Below are positions 9,007 to 17,771 of a stretch of DNA of 53,506 bases, in pieces. Position numbers and translations under genes: made by a program. Location: contig JAGFIQ010000040.1 of assembly GCA_024103495.1 (NCBI GenBank), positions 1 to 53,506 of the forward strand. The letters are read 5' to 3'. The DNA comes from Aridibacter famidurans (GTDB lineage Bacteria; Acidobacteriota; Blastocatellia; Pyrinomonadales; Pyrinomonadaceae). How positions within the stretch are numbered: the stretch's first letter is position 1; every line of letters begins with the position of its first letter. The notes below the pieces were generated by a model. That model made no database searches. It was given only the letters and a program-made list of their open reading frames with translations, and was not told where the DNA came from.

Positions 9007-9111
9007 ACCGCCTTCGGGCGGTACCGGATCCTCGAAAAGAGCTTTGCCTGGCTCTTGTGATGCTGACCCGGATTCTCCCACACAAACACTTCGGAGCTTT
9101 GCCTGGCTCCG
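9007..9111 (+). other. Structured 3' UTR with three hairpins
   Basis: Directly after the PqqD-like stop codon lies ACCGCC-TTCG-GGCGGT (9007-9022), a perfect stem closed by a UUCG loop. Two further hairpins follow. 9037-9056 has stem AAGAGC/GCTCTT and 9092-9111 has stem CGGAGC/GCTCCG. Both have the identical 8-nt loop TTTGCCTG. The two outer base pairs differ but stay complementary, which is the pattern of selection on structure. The rest of the 9001-9367 gap holds a terminator and the promoter of the next gene. Confidence 0.6.
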
Positions 9112-9153
9112 GTCATTGTTAACCTCCTTTGCTCCTTCCTTAACTGCCAACCG

Positions 9154-9190
9154 GGGCCGGGTTCGAAAGAATCCGGCCCTTTCCTTTGTC
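9154..9190 (+). terminator. Rho-independent terminator of the PqqD-like unit
   Basis: An 11-bp stem (GGGCCGGGTTC, 9154-9164, with GAATCCGGCCC, 9169-9179) is closed by a GAAA tetraloop and followed by TTTCCTTTG. The only non-Watson-Crick pair is one G-U. A very strong intrinsic terminator by shape. Confidence 0.85.
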
Positions 9191-9271
9191 TTACGTGCGA
9201 CAATCGGCAGCCTCACCACTCTATCGGTGTGCGGCCGGCCTGCGAACGAGCGCCAGAACGAAGACTGGATC

Positions 9272-9302
9272 TTGAACGCCATAACGCCATCAAGCTTATA
9301 AT
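9272..9302 (+). promoter_or_regulatory. Candidate sigma-70 promoter of the SARP-type regulator
   Basis: TTGAAC (9272-9277) and a consensus TATAAT (9297-9302) with a 19-bp spacer, about 65 bp upstream of the GTG start. The -10 is perfect; the spacer is two bases longer than ideal. Confidence 0.5.
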
Positions 9303-9367
9303 GCCGCCATCGTTGCTGTAGCCGGCTTGACTCAAATTTCTTTACAGAAACTAAGGATCGGCTTCTC

Positions 9368-12300
9368 GTGCTAAAGGGAAAAGTAAAGATCAAACTCCTC
9401 GGCGGGCTTTCGGCGCGCGTAGATGACCGCATGATCACGAAGTTCAGGACTTACAAGACAGGGGTCCTGCTTGCCTTCCTGTCTTATCATCACGACCGCC
9501 GGCATCCCCGTGAGGAATTGATCGAAATGCTCTGGGATGAGTGCGAACCCGTTCTGGGGAGAAACAGCCTAAGCCAATCCCTTTCCTCGCTCCGAAGACA
9601 ACTCGAACCGCCGGGCGTGGAGTCAGGCACCGTACTTGTCGCCGACCGTTACAACGTTGGGGTCAATTCAGAAGCCGTCGAAACAGACGCGGATCGCTTC
9701 TCGAGAGCCCTCGAGGAGTTTGCGGATTCAGAAGGAGAAGCTGACCGCGCAAAGGCATTTGCGGCTCTGCGGTCGGAGTACACCGGTGAGTTTCTGCCCG
9801 GGTTCTACGAGGACTGGTGTCTCCGCGAACGCGACCGTTTGAAAATGGTTTACCTCGACGCGCTTCGAGAGCGGACCGAGCAACTGGTCGAGACCGGACA
9901 GGAGATCGCCGCCGTCGAGATACTGAAAGAGGCAGTACAAGAAGACCCGCTTGATGAAGATCTGCAGTTCTCGCTGATAAGGCTGTACGGTGATATCGGC
10001 CGGCGTGCCAAGGCGCTGAGCCAGTTTGCGGAGTTGACGGACGTGCTGGAAGAAGAGCTTGGCGTCGAACCGCCGGATGAGATTTCCGCGTATGTCGAAT
10101 CCATCAGGTCCGGTGAGGCCGCCGGACCCGACGAAACAGAACCGAAAGAAAAGAAGACGCGAAGTCGGTTCGTGAGCGCGGGTTCGACGGATAGTACAGC
10201 CGGTCTGGTCGCACTACTTGCCGTCGAAGACCGCGAGTCGAAGATCGGGGACCTGATCACTAAAGAGTCGCGCGATCCTAAGTTCCGTATACGGACAGAA
10301 GGAAACACTTCGAGCCTCTTCTTTTCGGGTGCCGGCGAGGCACTGGATTTTGCTATCGAACTCCAGCGGATGATAGACAAGAAAGCCTCGGGCTCGAACC
10401 GTCAAAGCCTTCCGAGGATGGCTCTCACGATCGGAGATCTCGCGGCGGGGGCCGCAACGCCTGGTCTTGTTTCCAGAACCAAGGCTCTTCTGGGATCCGC
10501 TCATCCGGGACAGTTCGTCTGCGGCGAGGCCGCGGCGTCGCTTCTCGTAATCGCAACGGAACCAAGGATACGGTTCAGAGAGCTTGGAATATTCAGGTTG
10601 GGAACGGACGGGGCGCATGAGAAGATCTTTCAGGTAGATCATTCAGCCCGCGAATCCGCGAGCTTTGACAAGCTTAACGCTGAAGAGGTCGAATCCGGAC
10701 GACTCCCGGTCCGGCTTTCCAGATTCTTCGGAAGGGAACGCGAGATCAACACGCTGTGCGAGTGGCTTGACCCGGAGCGCTGCGCGACTCGACTTGTCAC
10801 GCTGACGGGACCGGGCGGCACAGGCAAGACACGGCTCTCACTTGAGGTTGGCAGCAATCTTCAGAGTCAGTTCGGAAACCGGGTGTACTTCGTTCCGCTG
10901 GCGACGACACTCCGGCCGGACCTGATCGCGAGCGCGATCCTGGAGGCCGCAGGCGAACCAACTTCGTCCGGCTCCGACCCGCTTGGACAGATCGGCAAGG
11001 TGTTCAGAGAGAAGCGAACGCTATTGATCCTCGACAACCTGGAGCATTTGCTCTTGGCCGACAAAGCGTCGGAGGCGAACATCACCCGGAACACGATCGA
11101 GGAGATCCTGAAGATCCTGCCCGAAGTATGGATACTGGCGACTTCAAGAAACGACCTGAACGTCTTCGGCGAACGCGAGTTCTTTGTCGAGCCTCTGCCG
11201 GTTCCGGCGGAGGGATTCTCGGCTGATCAGGTACGCGAATCCGAGAGCGTAAGGCTGTTCGTGGATCGCGCGCAATCCGTCCGTCCGACTTTTCAGTTAG
11301 TCGATTCGAGCCTTGATCTGGCCGGCAGGATCTGTTCCCGACTTGAGGGAATACCGCTTGCGATCGAGCTCGCGGCGGCGCAGATCCAGGTACTCACTCT
11401 GTCCCGAATAGAAGAGGGCCTCTCCAGGCGGCTTGATTTTCTCGCGGACAAGAAGCGCCAGCCGGAAAGACGTCACCAGCGCCTCCGGGAAACGATCGAC
11501 TGGAGCTTTCGGCTCTTGCCAGAAGACGTGCGGGAATTCTTCTGTGCGCTTTCGGTGTTCAGGGGAGGCGGCGACGTGTCGGATGCGGAGCTCGTGGTCG
11601 AGGATCCGCTGGCGCTGGATCACCTGGCGTTCCTTGAGGAAGCATCGTTCCTGAGAATCGATGAGAACGAAGCCTCCGGGGATATGCGCTTTAGCATGCT
11701 TGAGACGCTTCGCGAGTACGGCCGCGAGAAACTCGATGACGATAGTCTGCTTGCTCTTCGCAATGCGCACGCGAACAGGTACCTTGCACTCGCGGAGAAT
11801 GCATCGCCGAAACTGAAGGGCGAGGAGCAGTCGGCCTGGTTGAAAAGGCTTGAGACCGACCAGTCGAACCTGAGAGCTGCGCTCGACCACTTCATACGTA
11901 AGGAAGACGCCGTTTCGGCCGCGAAGATGGCAACCGCGCTGGAGACATTCTGGCAGACCCTTGGCCTGGCCAGCGAGGGCGTCGGCTATCTGAATCAGGT
12001 GCTTGACATCAGCAAGGGACAGTCACTGCCTTCGGATCTCGTTCACCGGATCGAGCTGGCGCTCGGCGATCTTCTTATAGAGGTATCAGATTTCGAAGGT
12101 GCGGAGGGCCACTTCGAAAGGGCCCGTGTGATAGCTGACGAGAATGCCGATCCAAAGGGTCTTGCTGAGGCATTCAACGGGATAGGTCGGGCGGTGTTCG
12201 AACGAGGCGACTACGCGAGGGCATATCCTTACCAGGAACGCAGCCTGGAGCTCTGGAAGCGAATAGGAGACGACTACGGAACCGCCGTTTCGCTGAACAA

Positions 12301-13138
12301 TCTCGGCCTGATCGCGTGCGAGCGCGGGGATTACCCGAGGGCGCTGAGTCACTACAACGAGAGCCTTGGGATCAGGCGAAAGATCGCGGACAAGAAAGGG
12401 ATCGCTACGCAACTGAACAACATAGGGATCGTATGCCGGCGGACAGGCGATTACGAAGGCGCAAGAAGCGCATACGAAGAGTCCCTCGCTCTCAGGGAAG
12501 AACTGGGTGACATCCGAAACGTCGCTTCATCGCTCAGCAACTTGAGCTGGGTCGCTGAGAACGTTCTCGATTTCGAACGCTCGGAGGCGCTGCAGCACAA
12601 GGCTCTGAAGATCCGCGAGGAGATCGGCGACGATTGGGGAATAGCGCTTTCGAAGAACGTACTCGCGATCCTCGCCAGACACCAGGGCGAGCTCAAGGGG
12701 GCCCGTGAGATGTTCGAAGAGAGCCTTTCGATAAGAAGGCGTATAGGCAATCAGCTGGGGATCGGAGAGACGCTTTTCTATCTTGGAGACCTGCTTGTCG
12801 AGATGGGAGAACTGAAAAGCGCCCGTGACCTTTTGCGAGAGGCATTGGAGGTTACAACTTCAACCGGGAACCGCCTGGGGATCGCTTGTGCTCTCGAAGC
12901 CTGCTCAAGGCTCGCCCTCGCGGAAGGACAAGCCGAAAGATCTACTCAGTTGCTCTTCGCATCCTTAAACCTCAGAAATGAGATCGGCGCAAGCCTTACG
13001 CCTTCTGAACAGCGAGTCGTGAATGAACAAGAGAAGTCGATCCGGGATGCGATAGACGGAACGGCTTTCCGGGACGCAAAGCAAGCCGGTCTCACGTTCT
13101 CGCTCGAAGAAGCCCGCAAGTTGGCCGAAACCGGCTGA
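9368..13138 (+). CDS. Large SARP/AfsR-like transcriptional regulator (wHTH-BTAD-NTPase-TPR)
   Basis: 1256 aa from a GTG start with AAGGAT about 10 bases upstream. Residues 1-95 form an OmpR/SARP-type winged helix (KIKLLGGLSARVDD, then LIEMLWDE and NSLSQSLSSLRRQL). About 100-250 is the all-helical BTAD. About 265-430 resembles a degenerate class III nucleotide cyclase domain (ends FRELGIFRL) with no catalytic residues I can place. About 448-700 is an NB-ARC-like NTPase with Walker A GPGGTGKT (near residue 480) and Walker B LLILDNLEHL (near 552). About 850-1200 holds TPR repeats (LNNLGLIACERGDYPRALSH type). Such STAND-type regulators are thought to oligomerise after ligand or protein binding and then activate transcription. 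The next gene carries a SARP-like tandem operator, making it the obvious candidate target. Confidence 0.9.
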   Translation: MLKGKVKIKLLGGLSARVDDRMITKFRTYKTGVLLAFLSYHHDRRHPREELIEMLWDECEPVLGRNSLSQSLSSLRRQLEPPGVESGTVLVADRYNVGVNSEAVETDADRFSRALEEFADSEGEADRAKAFAALRSEYTGEFLPGFYEDWCLRERDRLKMVYLDALRERTEQLVETGQEIAAVEILKEAVQEDPLDEDLQFSLIRLYGDIGRRAKALSQFAELTDVLEEELGVEPPDEISAYVESIRSGEAAGPDETEPKEKKTRSRFVSAGSTDSTAGLVALLAVEDRESKIGDLITKESRDPKFRIRTEGNTSSLFFSGAGEALDFAIELQRMIDKKASGSNRQSLPRMALTIGDLAAGAATPGLVSRTKALLGSAHPGQFVCGEAAASLLVIATEPRIRFRELGIFRLGTDGAHEKIFQVDHSARESASFDKLNAEEVESGRLPVRLSRFFGREREINTLCEWLDPERCATRLVTLTGPGGTGKTRLSLEVGSNLQSQFGNRVYFVPLATTLRPDLIASAILEAAGEPTSSGSDPLGQIGKVFREKRTLLILDNLEHLLLADKASEANITRNTIEEILKILPEVWILATSRNDLNVFGEREFFVEPLPVPAEGFSADQVRESESVRLFVDRAQSVRPTFQLVDSSLDLAGRICSRLEGIPLAIELAAAQIQVLTLSRIEEGLSRRLDFLADKKRQPERRHQRLRETIDWSFRLLPEDVREFFCALSVFRGGGDVSDAELVVEDPLALDHLAFLEEASFLRIDENEASGDMRFSMLETLREYGREKLDDDSLLALRNAHANRYLALAENASPKLKGEEQSAWLKRLETDQSNLRAALDHFIRKEDAVSAAKMATALETFWQTLGLASEGVGYLNQVLDISKGQSLPSDLVHRIELALGDLLIEVSDFEGAEGHFERARVIADENADPKGLAEAFNGIGRAVFERGDYARAYPYQERSLELWKRIGDDYGTAVSLNNLGLIACERGDYPRALSHYNESLGIRRKIADKKGIATQLNNIGIVCRRTGDYEGARSAYEESLALREELGDIRNVASSLSNLSWVAENVLDFERSEALQHKALKIREEIGDDWGIALSKNVLAILARHQGELKGAREMFEESLSIRRRIGNQLGIGETLFYLGDLLVEMGELKSARDLLREALEVTTSTGNRLGIACALEACSRLALAEGQAERSTQLLFASLNLRNEIGASLTPSEQRVVNEQEKSIRDAIDGTAFRDAKQAGLTFSLEEARKLAETG

Positions 13139-13176
13139 ATTCGATCAAATCTAAAAAAATTCACTTTCGGGGAATC

Positions 13177-13210
13177 CTGTCAGAGTTCTGTCAGAGGTCA
13201 TTTCCATAAT
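13177..13210 (+). promoter_or_regulatory. Tandem 11-bp direct-repeat activator box with -10 element
   Basis: CTGTCAGAG occurs twice (13177-13185 and 13188-13196) with a period of exactly 11 bp. The CATAAT box (13205-13210) begins nine bases after the second copy, leaving an 8-bp gap. SARP and PhoB-type activators bind such tandem half-sites one helical turn apart, replacing the -35 box. The CTGTCA core also equals the Pho-box core. The site precedes the DUF4189-type gene by about 100 bp and follows the SARP-like gene by 38 bp. Confidence 0.65.
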
Positions 13211-13311
13211 TGTGGGCGTCGGGCGAAAGATCGTCCGCCTGCAAAAGAAACTGACGAGTGGGTCACGGCGACGACACTGCAGTCAGTTAAATCAAGAAAA
13301 GGAGATGAACA

Positions 13312-14100
13312 ATGAACAGAAGTTCAAACAAAATACGCAATCATAAACTAGCTCTCCTGGTGACACTGCTCGTGGGGTCCGTAGTGCTTTTTTCAGCAGA
13401 AGCGAAAGCCGCCAGCGCCGTCGCGTTTGACGCGTCGACCGGTACTTTCGGCTATTCGTACGGACAAAGATCACTCCAGGATGCTCAGACAGATGCTCTT
13501 AGGCGCTGCCAAAGGTACGGAGGCGTTTCCTGCAGAGTGTTGGTCTCGTGCAGCGGAGCCGGCTACGGAATGATCTATCTTCGCCGCTTGCCGGGACAGA
13601 GGGTCCAGGCGATCGGGGCTTCTTGCGGAGCGGCCACGGTCGAAGACGCTCAACAGGTCGCACGGAACAATTGCAACAGGGTAGGCAGAGGCCAATGCAG
13701 CGGGAGGCACGGAAGCTGGTACGACAATGTAGGAGTCAGGCCTACGGTCTCCGCGTCGTATCCGAATCTCGCAACAAGAGGTGAACCCATCCGCTGGGAC
13801 ACGAGCCTGGTGAACACGAGAAAGTTCAACCGCGCTCAGTATCCCGGCGAAACCTTCACGCTTTTCTGTCCTTCGAGAGGCTACATTTCACAGGCTTACG
13901 GATCTGGAACCTACCACATTAGTTCTTCGGTCTGCACCGCGGCGGTACATCGCGGAGTGATCACAAGGAACGGCGGTACGGTTCGGATCCGGATTGTCCG
14001 GGGACCAGCCATTTTTGAGGGAACCTTGAGGAACGGCGTTCAGACATATCGGAGCCAGCCTCCCGATCCAAGGTGGCGTATCGGTTTCATATTTATTTAG
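13312..14100 (+). CDS. Exported DUF4189-like Cys-rich protein
   Basis: 262 aa with a strong ribosome binding site (AAAAGGAGAT) and a signal peptide (LALLVTLLVGSVVLFSAEAKA). Two DUF4189-type units are visible: AVAFDASTGTFGYSYGQRS with a following DALRRCQRYGG, then a second block with CGAATVEDAQQVARNNC. The C-terminal part (about 150-262) has the pattern FTLFCPSRGYIS, AYGSGTYHISSSVC and AAVHRGVI, resembling an LCCL-like module with paired cysteines. All cysteines would be oxidised outside the cytoplasm. It is preceded by the tandem SARP/Pho-like box and so is probably under activator control. The function of DUF4189 proteins is not established; a surface or periplasmic binding role is inferred. 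Confidence 0.82.
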   Translation: MNRSSNKIRNHKLALLVTLLVGSVVLFSAEAKAASAVAFDASTGTFGYSYGQRSLQDAQTDALRRCQRYGGVSCRVLVSCSGAGYGMIYLRRLPGQRVQAIGASCGAATVEDAQQVARNNCNRVGRGQCSGRHGSWYDNVGVRPTVSASYPNLATRGEPIRWDTSLVNTRKFNRAQYPGETFTLFCPSRGYISQAYGSGTYHISSSVCTAAVHRGVITRNGGTVRIRIVRGPAIFEGTLRNGVQTYRSQPPDPRWRIGFIFI

Positions 14101-14213
14101 GTCGCATTGACCGATTGGCCTCAAACGGGCCGAACTTCGCGAATCGAGTGTAACGGATCAGAGTCGATCCGGCAGTTCAAGAGGAACGGCCCGAAACGCA
14201 ACAGGAGAAGATC

Positions 14214-15563
14214 ATGAACCAAAAGAATACAGAATCCAGAGCACCTTCGAGACTTCGAAGCTGGAGAACCGCAGTCGCAGCACTTTTAATTCTTACTTCA
14301 ACCGCCGCGATCAATGCGCAGTTTACGAAAGACGTAGGTTGGGCAAACGCACTCATATCGAAATCCAAAGTTACAAACAATACGGAAAGGGCGGAACTGA
14401 TCGGAAGGGTGATCGACAAGCTCGAACCTTACCGGGAAACTGAGCCGGACGCCAAGACCCTCCTGACCGTTCTCGAACTCGAAAGGTCACTTCTTGTATC
14501 TGAGAGCAGTTCGGCGAAACAAACTGTGGCCCGCGCGATCGAGGCGCAACCCGGCGCTGAGCAACGTGAGGCACTAGCCGCAGCGCGTACCGAGCTTCTG
14601 GTGGCCACAGCCTCATCCATTGAACACGTCGATCCGGGATCGCTTTCACCGCAGCAGGTGGAGCAGTTTACGGGATTGTTGAAAAACGTCGCAAAGCTCT
14701 ACGAGGGAGTCAGAGACCCCTCTCTGCTAGGCCCGGAGTCTACGGCAATGTCCAAGATCCTCGGTTTTGCCCAAGGATTACTCAAACTGCGTAATTCGGC
14801 TGAAGACCCTTCATCGAAAGAGATCTTTGACGGCTTGAGCAGCACGTTCGGGGTATTCGAACCGATCATCCGACACCTGGATGTTTCAATGCCTGGCCCA
14901 TTTAGCGCTATCGACATTCCCGCGGGCATCGTTACAGCGATAAACGACAATACGGCGCTGGCATGGTACGAGTCGTCACTGGCGATCGAGGAACTGGGAA
15001 ACGCGATAGGAGGAGATCCGGACGCGCTTGCGAGGCTTCAACGGCACGCAGACGCGATCGAAGAGATCCTCTCTCCGGAAACATACGGAAAAGCGATTTT
15101 GGATTCGATTTCCGATAGTCTGCTTGGCCGCATTCTCTTGTATGAATCCTTAAGAAAAATGCTTGGGTTTGCTCCGAGAAACTGGCTTGAAGGGCGATGG
15201 ATCGCGGTCGAGAACAATCTCGGTCGCAGACCTTCTGACAAGGTCGGTTTGATAATACGGTTTGCCCGAAAGGGAAGAACCGGTTTGGTGTCGGGATACA
15301 TCGTTGTCCCGACCGAGCAATCGTACAAAGCCAAGTTCCTGATCGGAGAGGAGATCTTTAGAGGCTACACGCAAAAATCCGGCGGAAGTGTTTGGGACCA
15401 CTACGCAACCGGCGGTCAATGCATGAGTTCAAGTTATCACTATATGGACGAGGAAGGTGACAAGACCTGGACAAATGCCGTGTTGATCGTTAAGAAAGGA
15501 GAGACATATCTCGAGGTAGGGTGTAATTTCTGGTTGTTGCGATTCAAGAAGGTCTCAGACTGA
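14214..15563 (+). CDS. Hypothetical exported helical protein
   Basis: 449 aa, ATG with ACAGGAGAAG upstream. A signal peptide is clear (TAVAALLILTSTAAINA). The N-terminal two thirds is predicted mostly helical (long runs such as LIGRVIDKLEPYRETEP and VARAIEAQPGAEQREALAAA), and the C-terminal 120 aa is richer in beta segments, with WLEGRWIAVENNLG, GYIVVPTEQSYKAKFLIG and a Cys pair around YATGGQCMSSSYHYMDEEGD. I recognise no family. It lies 113 bp after the DUF4189-like gene on the same strand and may be co-regulated with it. Confidence 0.75.
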   Translation: MNQKNTESRAPSRLRSWRTAVAALLILTSTAAINAQFTKDVGWANALISKSKVTNNTERAELIGRVIDKLEPYRETEPDAKTLLTVLELERSLLVSESSSAKQTVARAIEAQPGAEQREALAAARTELLVATASSIEHVDPGSLSPQQVEQFTGLLKNVAKLYEGVRDPSLLGPESTAMSKILGFAQGLLKLRNSAEDPSSKEIFDGLSSTFGVFEPIIRHLDVSMPGPFSAIDIPAGIVTAINDNTALAWYESSLAIEELGNAIGGDPDALARLQRHADAIEEILSPETYGKAILDSISDSLLGRILLYESLRKMLGFAPRNWLEGRWIAVENNLGRRPSDKVGLIIRFARKGRTGLVSGYIVVPTEQSYKAKFLIGEEIFRGYTQKSGGSVWDHYATGGQCMSSSYHYMDEEGDKTWTNAVLIVKKGETYLEVGCNFWLLRFKKVSD

Positions 15564-15751
15564 TCAGGATCTTCCCATTGCACGACGAGCTTTTGAATCA
15601 GGAGAATCGGCGTCCGTCGATTTTCCTTTCTTTGTTTCCGTCGTCTTTTTCAAGAGCAAACCGTTGAGTACGAAGTTCTCGGCTTTGGCAAATCGCTTTT
15701 GTGAAGTTCCGCTGGTTGTGAACGAAAATCGTAGTTTTTCCGAAATCACCT

Positions 15752-15907
15752 GTGACTCCGGACTCCTGGTTTAGCCCGTCGCTTGCGCGTCAGGTTCCCT
15801 TTCCGGCTTCCGATTACGGACTTTCAGTCCAGCCCGTCGCTTGCGCTCCGGGTTCTCATTCCAACTCCTGATTCCCGAATCCTGACTTCTGACTTCTGAC
15901 TTCTTTT
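15752..15907 (+). repeat. Heptamer-periodic intergenic repeat upstream of murI
   Basis: The 386-bp gap after the exported protein has no convincing gene. Its right half contains a run with period 7 from 15852 to 15907, with unit consensus TTCTGAC/TCCTGAT (three near-identical copies, neighbours more diverged). The phrase AGCCCGTCGCTTGCGC occurs twice (near 15773 and 15833). No inverted partner array is evident here, unlike most other copies in the window. Confidence 0.7.
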
Positions 15908-15949
15908 TTTGACTTTTCCCGACCCCAAACTTAACCTGTTTTTTTCCTG

Positions 15950-16843
15950 ATGAATCAGTCTTCGGAAGCTACCAGCGACAAAGCCCAATTGCCGATCGGA
16001 ATATTCGATTCCGGCGTCGGCGGGCTGACCGTTTACCGCGCGCTTCACAACCGGCTTCCCAACGAGCGGTTCATATACCTCGGCGACACGGCGAGGGTAC
16101 CGTACGGCACGAAATCGCTTGCGACAGTCGAGCGGTATGCCATCGAGAACTCGTCCTTCCTCGCCTCGAGAGGGATCAAACTGCTTGTCGTGGCCTGCAA
16201 CACGGCATCGGCGCTCGCGTTGCCGAAGATCCGGGAGAGGATCGGCATCGATGTCGTGGGAGTGATCGGGCCCGGGGCCCGCAAGGCTGTATCGCTAACG
16301 CGGGACGATCCCGAACCAAAGATCGCGGTCATCGCTACCGAGGCCACGGTTTCGAGCGGCGCTTACGCCGATTCCATCCGCGCCGCTTCGTCCGGAGCCG
16401 AGATACTTCAGACCGCGTGCCCTCTGTTCGTGCCTCTGGCGGAAGAGAACTGGATCGAAGAACCGGAAACGCGCTCCATTGCGAAGCGGTATCTTGAAGA
16501 GGTAAAGAGGTTCGGCCCGCAGGCGCTCGTGCTCGGCTGCACGCACTATCCGATCCTTAGAAAGATCATACAGGAGACCGTAGGAGACGAAGTGACGCTT
16601 ATCGACTCCGGCGAGGCGACTGCGGAAGAGGTCGAAAAGCTGTTGGAAGACAAGGATTTAGCGAACCGCGAGCAAATCACCTATAATCGGGAGCGAAGAC
16701 TCTGCGACGATCTCGATCACTTTTACGTCACGGACGCGGCCGACCGCTTCGCTCGTGTCGCCGAACGTTTCCTCGGCGCCTCGCCGACCAGGCTGGAGGC
16801 GATCGAGGTGTTCGGGGGAGATCGGCTCAAAGAGCCTCGGTAA
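15950..16843 (+). CDS. murI: Glutamate racemase
   Basis: 297 aa cytoplasmic enzyme that interconverts L- and D-glutamate to supply peptidoglycan synthesis. The N-terminus carries the family start IGIFDSGVGGLTVYRAL. The two catalytic cysteines lie in VACNTASALALP (Cys83) and LVLGCTHYPILR (Cys197), and the motif IYLGDTARVPYGTKS is intact. Length is slightly above the usual 260-280 aa because of a short charged C-terminal tail. No clear ribosome binding site precedes the ATG, whose upstream sequence is a T-rich run after the heptamer repeat. Followed by a repeat-filled gap and then rph, a common partner of murI in genomes. Confidence 0.95.
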   Translation: MNQSSEATSDKAQLPIGIFDSGVGGLTVYRALHNRLPNERFIYLGDTARVPYGTKSLATVERYAIENSSFLASRGIKLLVVACNTASALALPKIRERIGIDVVGVIGPGARKAVSLTRDDPEPKIAVIATEATVSSGAYADSIRAASSGAEILQTACPLFVPLAEENWIEEPETRSIAKRYLEEVKRFGPQALVLGCTHYPILRKIIQETVGDEVTLIDSGEATAEEVEKLLEDKDLANREQITYNRERRLCDDLDHFYVTDAADRFARVAERFLGASPTRLEAIEVFGGDRLKEPR

Positions 16844-17042
16844 ATCGTGAATCGTAAATCGTGAATGGAGAGTTGAAGATTGAGAATTGATAGTTCCGGG
16901 TAGGTGTTTATTGCAGTTGACCGAATACGTCTAGCCAAGGGGAATACTCAAGTCTTGAAATCTGGTTCCCCGATCACCAGATTACGAATCGCCATTCACT
17001 ATTCACTATTCACTATTCACAATTCACGATTCACGATTCACG
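16844..17042. repeat. Pair of inverted heptamer arrays between murI and rph
   Basis: The right array (16994-17042) is seven exact 7-nt units ATTCAC followed by T, A or G. The left array (16844-16899) runs in the opposite sense, starting with units ATCGTGA and drifting to ATTGAGA-like units with the period kept. The two can pair through TCACGAT/ATCGTGA. About 95 bp lies between them. The right array ends five bases before the rph start codon, leaving no Shine-Dalgarno, and the left array begins at the murI stop codon. Confidence 0.85.
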
Positions 17043-17047
17043 ATCCC

Positions 17048-17770
17048 ATGACGTATACCCGCATCGATTCCCGAGCCTTTGACGAGATCCGGAAGACCAA
17101 GATCACGCCGAACATATCCCCGTACGCCGAAGGTTCGGCGTTGATCGAGGTCGGCGGAACAAAGGTGATTTGCATGGCTTCGGTCGAGGACCGCGTCCCG
17201 CCCTGGATGAGAAACGACGGAAAGGGCTGGGTCACCGCCGAGTACGGCATGCTGCCCAGGGCGACGCACACGCGTGTAAGGCGTGAGACCCAGAGGCCGT
17301 CAGGGCGGACGATGGAGATCCAAAGGCTGATCGGGCGGAGCCTTCGCGCGATCGTCGATCTGACGCTGATGGGCGAACGGCAGATCTTTGTCGACTGCGA
17401 CGTGATCCAGGCGGACGGAGGCACGCGGTGCGCTTCGATAACCGGCGCTTACGTTGCGCTCGCGCTCGCCTGTCGGAGGATGCTCAATGACGGCACGTTC
17501 ATACGGTCGCCGATCATCAGCGAGGTCGCGGCGATCTCTGTCGGGATCGTCGAGGGAACCGCGGTGGCGGATCTCAAGTACGAGGAAGACTCGACCGCTG
17601 AAGTGGATATGAACATTGTCTGCACAGGCAGCGGAAAGTTCATCGAGATCCAGGGCACGGCCGAGCAGGAGCCTTTCGATCGCGCGCAGATGGACGAGAT
17701 GCTCGCGCTTGCGGATAAGGGATTGAAGGAGCTCTTCGAGATTCAGCGCAACGTGCTCGCAGGAAGTTGA
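17048..17770 (+). CDS. rph: Ribonuclease PH
   Basis: 240 aa phosphorolytic 3'-5' exoribonuclease that trims tRNA 3' ends using phosphate. The family start is R-DSRAFDEIRKTKITPNI; the active-site segments GWVTAEYGMLPRATHTR (phosphate-binding Arg pair nearby in RPSGRTMEIQRLIGRSLR) and VDCDVIQADGGTRCASITG are intact, and DLKYEEDSTAEVDMN marks the C-terminal part. Length is normal. The longer frame beginning at 16904 reads through the heptamer array (encoding a repetitive NSRFTIH-like stretch) and is rejected in favour of the ATG at 17048. The next gene starts two bases after the stop codon, so they are co-transcribed. Confidence 0.95.
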   Translation: MTYTRIDSRAFDEIRKTKITPNISPYAEGSALIEVGGTKVICMASVEDRVPPWMRNDGKGWVTAEYGMLPRATHTRVRRETQRPSGRTMEIQRLIGRSLRAIVDLTLMGERQIFVDCDVIQADGGTRCASITGAYVALALACRRMLNDGTFIRSPIISEVAAISVGIVEGTAVADLKYEEDSTAEVDMNIVCTGSGKFIEIQGTAEQEPFDRAQMDEMLALADKGLKELFEIQRNVLAGS

Positions 17771-17771
17771 T

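Noticed and set aside
8551..9438. 295-aa minus-strand frame over the PqqD-like gene and its 3' region
   Set aside because: It overlaps a well-supported gene, a terminator and a promoter on the other strand, and has low-complexity composition.
15564..15749. 61-aa minus-strand frame after the exported helical protein
   Set aside because: GTG start in repeat sequence, Lys/Ser-rich, no recognisable motif; convergence with a certain gene gives little support.
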